Shown: positions 51,669 to 60,418 of the stretch, piece after piece
Numbering within the stretch: the first letter of the stretch is position 1
Layout of the letters: every line of letters starts with the position of its first letter
From: Ignavibacteriaceae bacterium
GTDB lineage: Bacteria; Bacteroidota; Ignavibacteria; Ignavibacteriales; Ignavibacteriaceae
NCBI GenBank assembly: GCA_020848375.1
Contig: JADLAF010000041.1
Span: 1 to 64,000 of the forward strand
Length of the DNA: 64,000 bases
Reading direction: 5' to 3'
Notes under the pieces: generated by a model
The model's database searches: none
Seen by the model: the letters and a program-made list of their open reading frames with translations, nothing else
Told to the model about the DNA's origin: nothing
Position numbers and translations under genes: made by a program

Positions 51669-52409
51669 ATGGGTACATTACTCGATACAAATAAAACAAT
51701 CGGACAAATAGTTAAAGATGATTTCCGGGCAGCCGAAGTTTTCAAGAAGTTCGGAATAGATTTTTGCTGCGGCGGTAAAATCACAATAGATGAAGCATGC
51801 GCCAGTAACTCTATTAATAAAGAGGAACTAATGTCTCTGCTTGAAACCAATTTAAGCAAAGCAGCAGGAAGCAATGCGCAGAATTTTAAGGATTGGGAGC
51901 CCGATTTTCTGACAAACTACATTATAAATGTTCATCATAAATATGTTAATGATAATCTTACCCTCTTATATGAGTTCACCCAGAAAATAGCTTACGTCCA
52001 CGGTCAGAGACATCCTGAATTGTTGAAAGTTGCGGAGAATTATGCTGCTGTTGCTCAGGAGTTGAGCAACCACATGATGAAGGAAGAGAGAATTCTTTTT
52101 CCGTACATTATACAATTATATTCAGCTTACAAAAAGCAGGAACCCGCCACGGAATCACCGTTTGGGAGCATTCGCAATCCGATCAAAATGATGGAAATGG
52201 AGCACGAGAATGCTGGCGGCCTGCTAAAAGAGATGCGGGAAATAACTTCAGATTATACATTGCCGTACGATGCATGTAACACATATACAGTAACATTTAA
52301 AAAGCTTGATGAATTTGAAAATGATCTTCATCAGCACATTCATCTTGAAAACAATATCCTTTTCCCCCGTGCTATTGAAATTGAAGATGAAATGCAGGGA
52401 GTAAAATAA
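51669..52409 (+). CDS. ric: Iron-sulfur cluster repair di-iron protein (Ric/ScdA/YtfE-like)
   Basis: N-terminal ScdA domain IVKDDFRAAEVFKKFGIDFCCGGKITIDEAC; hemerythrin-like H/E motifs (HHKYV, EERILFPYI, EHENAGGLL, HIHLENNILFPRA). Confidence 0.92.
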   Translation: MGTLLDTNKTIGQIVKDDFRAAEVFKKFGIDFCCGGKITIDEACASNSINKEELMSLLETNLSKAAGSNAQNFKDWEPDFLTNYIINVHHKYVNDNLTLLYEFTQKIAYVHGQRHPELLKVAENYAAVAQELSNHMMKEERILFPYIIQLYSAYKKQEPATESPFGSIRNPIKMMEMEHENAGGLLKEMREITSDYTLPYDACNTYTVTFKKLDEFENDLHQHIHLENNILFPRAIEIEDEMQGVK

Positions 52410-53089
52410 TGCCAATGGAGTTTAATACTATCGGTGGGGCAGATCCTCTGAAAAGGTTTGTTGAGAAGGAAGGCGATGAAGAATTTTCGCCGATGAATCC
52501 ACCGGATGCTTACGCACCTCCGGCACTTGAGGACATGAGTGCTGATGAAATGGACGAAGTGCTTCACCGATTTATAGATGAACACAACAAGTGTCTGAAA
52601 AAAGTTGATTCTTTTGAGCAGGCGTTAAACAGAATCAGGGAAGAAGGTTTTGGCGCTCACAAAGAAGTAAGTAATTCGTTATCCGATTTCTTTGAGTTTG
52701 TAGATAATAACGTCACCAAACATAATATAAAAGAAGAAAAGATACTTTTCCCGTTGTTGCAGCAAAGATATTTTGAGACCGGCGAACATAGCCAGGGAAG
52801 TGTACAAAAAACTGCTGTTGATATGCTCGAAGATGACCATGTTAAATTTATGCAGCTTGCGGCAATAACGTTCACACTGCTTGGATTAGCAGGAAGACTG
52901 CCTGATCAGTCGTCCCGCTTAGTAGTTCTTGATTTTGCCCTGGAGCAGGGGAAGATGCTGGCTGAGATGCTGCGGCTACATATTTTCCGGGAGGATAAAA
53001 TTGTTTTCCCCTTCGCACAAAAGAACCTTTCTGCCGAAGAATTTTCGGAAATAAAAATCCGGATGGATGAGTACGAAAAAAGGAGTTAG
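52409..53089 (+). CDS. Hemerythrin-domain protein
   Basis: FIDEHNKCLKKV, HNIKEEKILFPLL, EDDHVKFMQL, HIFREDKIVFPFA. Confidence 0.82.
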   Translation: MPMEFNTIGGADPLKRFVEKEGDEEFSPMNPPDAYAPPALEDMSADEMDEVLHRFIDEHNKCLKKVDSFEQALNRIREEGFGAHKEVSNSLSDFFEFVDNNVTKHNIKEEKILFPLLQQRYFETGEHSQGSVQKTAVDMLEDDHVKFMQLAAITFTLLGLAGRLPDQSSRLVVLDFALEQGKMLAEMLRLHIFREDKIVFPFAQKNLSAEEFSEIKIRMDEYEKRS

Positions 53090-53298
53090 AAAAATATGAA
53101 TGACAACTATTTAATACTGTTAAAAGAACTATATATTTGTTTACATCATAATTTTATCACAGCGGTCTGTGAAGACTCTTTTTACGTACGCTCATCAATG
53201 CATTCCCGGCATTCTTAAGGTCTGATTGCGGTTTTTTGATTCAGAATTACAACTCTTTAAATAAGAGTTCCCGGATAGAAAAAAAAGATATAAAGACT

Positions 53299-53622
53299 AT
53301 GAGTGAGTTACCAAAAAGATATAAAAAGTTCATGGATACCTTCCCTGATGTGGGTGAGGCATACAAAAAGCTGGGGGATGCAGTTCATCAGGCAGGTCCG
53401 CTCGATGAAAAGTCGCGGGCATTAATAAAGCTGGCTATTTCTGCCGGGGCAAGACTTGAAGGGGCTGTTCATGCACATGCGCGTAAAGCCCTTGATGCCG
53501 GATGCACAGAGGATGAGGTACGGCAGGTTGCATTATTGTCGCTTCCGACCATCGGGTTTCCCTCAATGATGGCGGCGTTAAGCTGGATTGATGATATCAT
53601 TGGAGAGGGTAATGCTTCATAA
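53299..53622 (+). CDS. Carboxymuconolactone decarboxylase-family protein
   Basis: MSELPKRYKKFMDTFPDVGEAYKKLGDAVHQAGPLDEKSRALIKLAISAGARLEGAVHAHARKALDAGCTEDEVRQVALL; start at ATG 53299. Confidence 0.85.
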   Translation: MSELPKRYKKFMDTFPDVGEAYKKLGDAVHQAGPLDEKSRALIKLAISAGARLEGAVHAHARKALDAGCTEDEVRQVALLSLPTIGFPSMMAALSWIDDIIGEGNAS

Positions 53623-54136
53623 CGTCTTTGAACTATTTCTTTCATTTTTGAAAGTTGGATCATTTTCTTTTGGCGGAGCATATTCTCTCATCCCGCTGAT
53701 TGAACGAGAAGTTGTTGAGAATAATTCCTGGCTGAATCATGAGGAGTTTATCCGCGTGCTTGGAATGGTGGAAGTGTTTCCGGGGGCTATCTCTATTAAA
53801 TTTGCAACATATACTGGTTATAAAGTAGCAGGTGTTTTTGGAGTACTTGCCGCTAATCTGGGAAATGTGATTGCCCCCGCTGCGCTGATATTGGCTGCGA
53901 TTTTTTTCTCATCACATTTTGAAAAAAATGCTATGGTTCAGAAAGCATTTACGGGGGTGAAATTTTCAATAATAGGCATGATCGCCGCAATTATGTATAA
54001 GTATGCGGTTAAAAATTCATTGGACCTTACCAGTGTAGCTTTCCTTCTTCTGGGAGTTGTACTAATTATTTTATTCAACCTGCATCCGGCCTACGTAGTT
54101 CTTATTTCGGCTGCTGCTGCACTAATAGTTTTATAG
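53612..54136 (+). CDS. Chromate transporter family, single (half-size) CHR domain
   Basis: FELFLSFLKVGSFSFGGAYSLIPLIEREVVENNSWLNHEEFIRVLGMVEVFPGAISIKFATYTGYKVAG; only one domain. Confidence 0.88.
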   Translation: MLHNVFELFLSFLKVGSFSFGGAYSLIPLIEREVVENNSWLNHEEFIRVLGMVEVFPGAISIKFATYTGYKVAGVFGVLAANLGNVIAPAALILAAIFFSSHFEKNAMVQKAFTGVKFSIIGMIAAIMYKYAVKNSLDLTSVAFLLLGVVLIILFNLHPAYVVLISAAAALIVL

Positions 54137-54139
54137 CGT

Positions 54140-55141
54140 GTGATACAGTTAGTAGATAAATTTGAACGAGTCCATGATTACCTGAGAATTTCTCTCACGG
54201 ATAAATGTAACCTCAGATGTCTTTACTGTAACCCTGATGGTGATCTTGAAAAACTCTTACACTCTCAGATTTTATCTTATGATGAACTTACAAGGTTAAT
54301 CAGAATATTTGTGAGTCGGCTTGGAACAAAAAAGATACGATTAACCGGAGGTGAGCCGCTTGCCCGCAAAGACATTGTTAAATTCTTTGAAACATTGTCT
54401 CAATTTAAGAAAGAGAATCCTTTTCAACTTTGCGTGACAACTAACGGAACACTGCTGGAAGATAAAATTGAGCAGTTAAAGCATCATGGACTTGATAAAA
54501 TTAACATATCGCTCGATTCTTTACAGAGAGAGCGATTTGAAAAAATAACCGGGCAAGACTCTCTTGAAACAGTTTTGCGCTCGGTTGATCTTGCCGAATC
54601 ACTTGGTTTTACGCCGGTAAAAATCAATGTGGTTGTAATGAGGGGAATAAACGATGATGAAGTCCTTGACTTTATTGAGTTCGCGAAAGATCGTATGATC
54701 AATATCCGGTTTATTGAGTTTATGCCTTTCAGTGAGAACAAGTGGAGTGAAAATTCTTTTATCAGTTACCAGGAATTAAAAAATATAATTTCAGAGAGAT
54801 ATGAACTGAAGGAATTACATCATGAAATTCAGCGAGTGGCAAAAGATTTCAAAATTCAAAATCATAAAGCAACGGTCAGCTTTATAAGTTCGATTTCAAA
54901 TCATTTTTGCGGAAGCTGCAATCGTTTACGGATTACTTCTTCGGGCAAACTGAAATTATGCCTTTTCACTCCGATTAATGAGGAACTTGATTTGAGGAAG
55001 CTGTTGCGCAGTCCAGGTGTTTCAGATGACGAAATCGTCCGTTTTATTAATAATTCCCTGGACAGAAAAAACTTCCAGCATCCTGATGTAGGAGAATTAC
55101 TAAAATTAGAAAAAAACAATATGCTGGCAATTGGCGGATAA
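54140..55141 (+). CDS. moaA: GTP 3',8-cyclase MoaA
   Basis: RISLTDKCNLRCLYCNPDG radical SAM; RLTGGEPL; C-terminal FCGSCNRLRITSSGKLKLCLF. Confidence 0.96.
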   Translation: MIQLVDKFERVHDYLRISLTDKCNLRCLYCNPDGDLEKLLHSQILSYDELTRLIRIFVSRLGTKKIRLTGGEPLARKDIVKFFETLSQFKKENPFQLCVTTNGTLLEDKIEQLKHHGLDKINISLDSLQRERFEKITGQDSLETVLRSVDLAESLGFTPVKINVVVMRGINDDEVLDFIEFAKDRMINIRFIEFMPFSENKWSENSFISYQELKNIISERYELKELHHEIQRVAKDFKIQNHKATVSFISSISNHFCGSCNRLRITSSGKLKLCLFTPINEELDLRKLLRSPGVSDDEIVRFINNSLDRKNFQHPDVGELLKLEKNNMLAIGG

Positions 55142-55142
55142 G

Positions 55143-55622
55143 ATGAAAAAGTTTTCTCATATTGACTCTGACGGAAAAGCATCCATGGTTGATGTCTCTG
55201 GTAAGGTGACTTCAATTCGAACGGCAGAAGCCGAGGCAACAGTAAATGTAACAAAAGAGCTTTTATCTTTAATACAACAGAATCAGATTGCAAAAGGGGA
55301 TGTCTTTTCAACTGCAAGAATAGCAGGAATTCAGGCGGCAAAATTAACTGCCGGGCTGATACCTCTTTGCCACAATATATTTATCTCAAAAGTTGATGTT
55401 GATTTTCAGGTTGATGAGATTTCAAATACAATAAAGATACAATCTTTCTGTAAGACAGAAAGTCAGACGGGTATTGAGATGGAAGCACTTATGGCAGTTT
55501 CTGTTGCCGCTCTCACAATTTATGATATGTGCAAAGCAGTTGATAAAGGAATTTTTATAAGTAAAATTAAGCTGCTCTCCAAAACCGGAGGAAAGAGCGG
55601 AGATTATCTGGACAAAGTATAG
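55143..55622 (+). CDS. moaC: Cyclic pyranopterin monophosphate synthase MoaC
   Basis: FSHIDSDGKASMVDVSGK; AGIQAAKLTAGLIPLCHNIFISKVDV; GIEMEALMAVSVAALTIYDMCKAVDK. Confidence 0.96.
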   Translation: MKKFSHIDSDGKASMVDVSGKVTSIRTAEAEATVNVTKELLSLIQQNQIAKGDVFSTARIAGIQAAKLTAGLIPLCHNIFISKVDVDFQVDEISNTIKIQSFCKTESQTGIEMEALMAVSVAALTIYDMCKAVDKGIFISKIKLLSKTGGKSGDYLDKV

Positions 55623-55666
55623 TTTAGTTTTCTCAGTAATTAGTGTTATACCACGAAAGGAATATA

Positions 55667-56161
55667 ATGAATATACAGAACGAAAGCAGTTTAGCAGAAG
55701 GAAATCTGGAGACAGGAAACACCTGCGGAAGAATTACCGCAATATCCATTAGCAAAAGGAAGGGTATTCCGAAAACAAATATTGACCAGGCAAAGTTGAT
55801 AGAAAATCATGGAATTGAAGGGGATATCCATGCAGGTAACTGGCATCGGCAGGTAAGTTTTCTTGGTTTGGAAAGTATAGAGAAAATGCGTCAAAAAGGT
55901 CTGCCAAATTTGCGTCCAGGCGCTTTTGCTGAAAACTTAACTACTGAATTTCTTGATCTGCCGCAGCTTGAAATTGGAACAAGAATCAGGATTGGAAATG
56001 AAGCAGAACTGGAAATAACCCAGATAGGTAAAGAATGCCATGACAAATGTGCAATTTTTGTTAAAGTCGGAGATTGTGTTATGCCGCGCGAGGGGATATT
56101 TGCTAAAGTAATTAGCAGCGGAGATATAAAGGTTGATGATAAAGTTGAAATAATCTCCTGA
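55667..56161 (+). CDS. MOSC-domain protein
   Basis: GRITAISISKRKGIPKTNI; HGIEGDIHAGNWHRQVSFLG; RPGAFAENLTTE; IGKECHDKCAIF. Confidence 0.88.
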   Translation: MNIQNESSLAEGNLETGNTCGRITAISISKRKGIPKTNIDQAKLIENHGIEGDIHAGNWHRQVSFLGLESIEKMRQKGLPNLRPGAFAENLTTEFLDLPQLEIGTRIRIGNEAELEITQIGKECHDKCAIFVKVGDCVMPREGIFAKVISSGDIKVDDKVEIIS

Positions 56162-56165
56162 AACA

Positions 56166-57368
56166 ATGCTCAATTATTCTGATGCATTACGCATTGTTTG
56201 TGATGAATCCTCAAAAATAGAGACATCTGTCGAAAAAGTCCATATTCTTCAGTCAGTGAACAGAATTCTGGCGGAAGATGTCTATTCTGATATAAATCTC
56301 CCTCCCTTCAATAATAGTGCGATGGATGGCTATGCGTTCTGCTATTCAGATGTTCGGAAATGGAAATTGATCGGGGAAATTTCGGCCGGAAATTATAAAG
56401 ATTACATCCTTTCCCCGGACGAAACGGTTCTGATTACAACAGGCAGCAAACTACCTGACTCTGCGGACTCAGTTGTTCCTCTTGAAGATGTTGAGATTTC
56501 GGATAGTTTTATTTGTTTAAAGGATAATGTTAAAATTAAGCGGGGCATGAATGTCCGGTTATGTGGCAGCGACTTAAAGAAAGATCAGGTGGTAGTTCAT
56601 AAATACACTAAAATAAATCCTCAGGTAGTTGCTGCGCTTGCCTCTTGCGGAATGGAACAGGTTAAAGTTCTGCAAAAGCTGAAACTTGCTATATTAACTA
56701 CAGGTGACGAACTGGTTCCTGTTTCTCAGAAACCGACAGGAGATAAAATACGAGTATCAAATTCTTACGCTCTCTCGGCGGCTGTAACAGAATTACATCA
56801 ATCTGCAGACTTGCTCGGAGTAGTTAATGATGATAAAAGTAGAATTAAAGAACTTATTTCTGATGCTCTTCACAAAGAGTGCGATTTCCTTATAACAACA
56901 GGAGGAGTTTCAGTTGGCAAATATGATTTTTTGATTGAGGTCTTTTCTGAATTAAAAATAGAAGTTCGATTCTGGAAAGTAAATATCAAACCAGGCAAGC
57001 CAATTGTTTTCGGTGTCTATCAAAAAAATGAGAGGAAAATATTAGTATTTGGCCTTCCGGGAAATCCTGTCTCCTCACTTGTCAATTTTCAGATATTTAT
57101 CAGGCCTGCGATTGCAAAAATACTTCATCAACAAGATAGCGCAAAGATTTCGGCTTTGCTGCTCAACGGTTTAACAAAAAATGACACGAAACGTCATTTT
57201 TTAAGAGGGGAATTAGTCAATGAAAATGGTGAATGGAGGGCTACTCCATTTTCCTCGCGATCATCGGGTGATTTTGCGGAGATGAGCAAATCAAATTGCC
57301 TGATTGAAATTCCGGAGCATATTATGAACGCAAAACAAGGTGATGTAGTTGAATGTTTACTGATATAA
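56166..57368 (+). CDS. moeA: Molybdopterin molybdenumtransferase MoeA
   Basis: NLPPFNNSAMDGYAF; ITTGSKLPDSADSVVPLEDVE; TGDELV; TTGGVSVGKYDF; FGLPGNPVSSLVNF. Confidence 0.95.
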   Translation: MLNYSDALRIVCDESSKIETSVEKVHILQSVNRILAEDVYSDINLPPFNNSAMDGYAFCYSDVRKWKLIGEISAGNYKDYILSPDETVLITTGSKLPDSADSVVPLEDVEISDSFICLKDNVKIKRGMNVRLCGSDLKKDQVVVHKYTKINPQVVAALASCGMEQVKVLQKLKLAILTTGDELVPVSQKPTGDKIRVSNSYALSAAVTELHQSADLLGVVNDDKSRIKELISDALHKECDFLITTGGVSVGKYDFLIEVFSELKIEVRFWKVNIKPGKPIVFGVYQKNERKILVFGLPGNPVSSLVNFQIFIRPAIAKILHQQDSAKISALLLNGLTKNDTKRHFLRGELVNENGEWRATPFSSRSSGDFAEMSKSNCLIEIPEHIMNAKQGDVVECLLI

Positions 57369-58000
57369 CTGGTATCATCCTTGCAGGCGGAAAAAGCACA
57401 CGAATGGGGCAGAATAAATCTTTCTTAAAGATCAATAATGAAACCATTATTGAGCGCACACTTTCACTGATGAATAGGAATTTCAAAGATGTAATTTTAA
57501 TTACAAATTCACCAAAAGAATATAATTTTTTAAATATTCCGATTTTTGAGGATATCATAAGAGGGAAAGGTCCGCTTAGCGGTATCCACTCCGGACTGGT
57601 TAATTCACCGTCAGAAAAAAATTTCATCGTCTCATGTGATATACCGCTGATTGATTCTGGGATAATTAAATTTATCACAAATTATCCATCCGAAGATTTA
57701 ATTAAGATTTCCCGTGCTGACGGTTATATACAGCAGCTTTGCGGAGTTTATTCAAAAAAAGTTATTCCTTTAATTTGCGAAATTTTTGATTCAGGACAAA
57801 ATGAGACCGTGCGGATAGAAGATCAAAAAAAAAGGAAGTGTGAGGTTCTGTCTGTTGTTAAAAGAGCAAACGGTAAAATCATCGAAATTGAGACCGAATA
57901 TCCAGGGTATAGGAAACATTCATTTGTAAATATGAACAGAGCTGAAGATTATAGTTTTGTTCTGGAAATAGTCGACAGTTATAGTCAAATGGGGGATTAG
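57353..58000 (+). CDS. mobA: Molybdenum cofactor guanylyltransferase MobA
   Basis: ITGIILAGGKSTRMGQNKSFLKINNETIIER; GPLSGIHSGL; SCDIPLID. Confidence 0.92.
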   Translation: MFTDITGIILAGGKSTRMGQNKSFLKINNETIIERTLSLMNRNFKDVILITNSPKEYNFLNIPIFEDIIRGKGPLSGIHSGLVNSPSEKNFIVSCDIPLIDSGIIKFITNYPSEDLIKISRADGYIQQLCGVYSKKVIPLICEIFDSGQNETVRIEDQKKRKCEVLSVVKRANGKIIEIETEYPGYRKHSFVNMNRAEDYSFVLEIVDSYSQMGD

Positions 58001-58333
58001 TTAGGTGACCGGCGGGTAAATTAATAGTTTGAGGAGTTTTTTTGCAGAGAATCAGAAAATCACTACATCTGAATTCGTCCTGATTTGAATTCTACTGATT
58101 GGGATAGGAAAACGACAAGTTTCCAGACTTGGGTCACCCTTCATAATTCTAACCGAAATCCTGAATTCCATTATGATAACATTTACCTGACCTGACGAGG
58201 AGATAAATTTCCTGACTGATTGGTCAGGTACCCCAAAATCTATTACCTCACACTATTTGGGTTCTGTATAAGACAATTCAGATGAGTATATTTTGAATTC
58301 AATTTTAAATTATTGACAGACTGAAAGGACGAT

Positions 58334-58669
58334 ATGAAAGGCGGATTCCCTGGAATGCCCAATATGATGAAGCAGATTCAAAAAATGCAGGAAGATATGG
58401 CTAAAGCGCAGCAGCAGCTTGGCAATCTGACCGTTAGCGAGGAAGCCGGCGGGGGTATGATTAAAGCCACGGTAAACGGTAATAAAGAACTGATTTCATT
58501 GGTAATTGACCCCAGCGTGATAAATGCTGATGAAAAAGAAATTCTTGAAGACTTGGTGGTTGCCGCTGTTAATAAAGCGATTGCCTCCGCGACCAAACTG
58601 GCTGAAGAGGAGATGCAAAAGGTTACAAAGGGGATGCTCCCTCCGGGGCTTAATATCCCTGGATTCTGA
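58334..58669 (+). CDS. YbaB/EbfC family nucleoid-associated protein
   Basis: NMMKQIQKMQEDMAKAQQQLGNLTVSEEAGGGMIKATVNGNKELISLVIDP; next to recR. Confidence 0.94.
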   Translation: MKGGFPGMPNMMKQIQKMQEDMAKAQQQLGNLTVSEEAGGGMIKATVNGNKELISLVIDPSVINADEKEILEDLVVAAVNKAIASATKLAEEEMQKVTKGMLPPGLNIPGF

Positions 58670-58671
58670 TC

Positions 58672-59268
58672 TTGATAGCCGAACCTCTCCAAAAGATGAT
58701 TGAGGAATTTTCGAAATTCCCCGGTATTGGAAAAAAATCAGCACAACGGCTTGCTATGTACCTTTTTCGTAGCAAGGATCAGGATTTTCAAAAATTTGTA
58801 GATGCTGTAGTCGCTCTGAAACGCGATCTTCATTCGTGTCAGATTTGCTATAATATAACAGAAAAGGCAATCTGCTCAATCTGTGGCAGTGAAAAAAGAG
58901 ATAAATCTGTAATTTGTGTGGTCGAGGAGGCGTCTGACATACTGCATATTGAGAGAGCGAACGAATTCCGAGGGGTGTATCATGTTCTGGGGGGAGTGTT
59001 AATGCCATTGAAAGGGATTTACAAGGAGGAGCTACGAATTCAGGAGCTGCTTGAGAGGGTGAAAACAGGCAATGTGCTGGAAGTAATTCTGGCACTGAAC
59101 CCTGATACAGAGGGGGATACAACCTCCCTTATGCTCATGAAGGAATTAGAAAGATTTCCGCTTAAAGTAACTCGGCTGGCACGGGGAATACCTATCGGGG
59201 GAGATCTGGAGTTCTCTGATGATGCCACAATTGGTCGTGCAATGGCTGGTCGGATAACTGTTAAATGA
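58672..59268 (+). CDS. recR: Recombination mediator RecR
   Basis: LQKMIEEFSKFPGIGKKSAQRLAMYL; CQICYNITEKAICSIC; Toprim VVEEASDILHIE; ALNPDTEGDTTSLML. Non-ATG start. Confidence 0.96.
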   Translation: MIAEPLQKMIEEFSKFPGIGKKSAQRLAMYLFRSKDQDFQKFVDAVVALKRDLHSCQICYNITEKAICSICGSEKRDKSVICVVEEASDILHIERANEFRGVYHVLGGVLMPLKGIYKEELRIQELLERVKTGNVLEVILALNPDTEGDTTSLMLMKELERFPLKVTRLARGIPIGGDLEFSDDATIGRAMAGRITVK

Positions 59269-59286
59269 CTGGTTTTTGATCTCGAA

Positions 59287-59916
59287 ATGAAAATCCTATG
59301 CAGACCAATATTGACTATTGCTTTGACCTCGAACTCGCTCAAAAGGATTAGCTTTCTTTTATTTTTTCAATTGTTTGCCAGTGGTTGCGGATTGTTTGAT
59401 GTGAGGGATTCGGAACAACCCATAAATCCACGGAGTACATCTCAGTTTGCTACTTCTTCAGATATGCTGATTAACAACTTTATCACGGCCGTAAGGGAGA
59501 TGAATGCGGATAATTATACTTCTAATTTTGCAGATTCAGTTAATTCGGGATTTAGTTATGTTTTTTCCCCTTCTTCAAACGCGGCTCTGGTTTACCCGGT
59601 TTTTTCGGGGGTGTGGGGCAGGGAAGAGGAAAACCGGTATTTCAGAAATTTCATTACTGAACTCAGTGCTGAAAGGAAAATTGGAATCACCCTTACGGAC
59701 TCTGTGGTGAATCGTTATGGTGATAGTGCTCTGTTTATTTGTAAATATTACCTCACCGTACCGCCGTCTGTTAATTTGCCCCTTTTAACTTACTCAGGTG
59801 AAATGCGACTCAGGATGAAGGTCAATAAGAATCTGATTTGGGAAGTCTTCCATTGGGAGGATTATAAAACCACATCAAACCCTAGCTGGAGCGACCTTAA
59901 GGGTGAAAAGTATTAA
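59287..59916 (+). CDS. Hypothetical lipoprotein-like secreted protein
   Basis: FLLFFQLFASGCGLFDVRDSEQP lipobox-like; shares WGREEE motif with the next gene. Confidence 0.55.
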   Translation: MKILCRPILTIALTSNSLKRISFLLFFQLFASGCGLFDVRDSEQPINPRSTSQFATSSDMLINNFITAVREMNADNYTSNFADSVNSGFSYVFSPSSNAALVYPVFSGVWGREEENRYFRNFITELSAERKIGITLTDSVVNRYGDSALFICKYYLTVPPSVNLPLLTYSGEMRLRMKVNKNLIWEVFHWEDYKTTSNPSWSDLKGEKY

Positions 59917-60415
59917 AACACTACTCTTCGGTTTTCTGATTCTGTTAATTTCCAGCGGCTGTGAAAACCCGTTCGCGCCGCGGATTTCTTCAAATGAGCA
60001 AACCGGATCGGGTCTTTTTTCAGACCAAAAAACAATTGATGGTGTTTTTCGTAACTTGCAATATGCCTATAGTCTTAAAGATACACTTTACTATGGTCCC
60101 CTGCTTGATCAGGAGTTTACCTTCACTTATCGTGACTACGATCTCGGTTTTGATGTAACCTGGGGACGGGAGGAGGATCTCCGAACCACCTCAGGGCTAT
60201 TTGGAAATTCTGAGAGACTTGATCTCATCTGGAATAATATTATAACTTCAAGCGAGGATAGCATCTCAGCGCTGATTGTAAGAGGATTTAACCTTACGAT
60301 TACATTTAACCCGTCTGATATTGTCCGGATTGATGGCCGGGTGAATCTTTTGTTGAAAAAAAATGAGTCGGGAATCTGGAAAATTGTTAAATGGATTGAT
60401 GAATCTAATTTGTAA
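59903..60415 (+). CDS. Hypothetical lipoprotein
   Basis: MKSIKTLLFGFLILLISSGCENPFAPR; GTG start; shares WGREE motif with previous gene. Confidence 0.6.
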   Translation: MKSIKTLLFGFLILLISSGCENPFAPRISSNEQTGSGLFSDQKTIDGVFRNLQYAYSLKDTLYYGPLLDQEFTFTYRDYDLGFDVTWGREEDLRTTSGLFGNSERLDLIWNNIITSSEDSISALIVRGFNLTITFNPSDIVRIDGRVNLLLKKNESGIWKIVKWIDESNL

Positions 60416-60418
60416 TAT

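Noticed and set aside
58185-58235. SRP 4.5S RNA-like GGTCAGG string near ybaB/recR
   Set aside because: The conserved GGAAG..AGCAG apical loop that should follow is absent.
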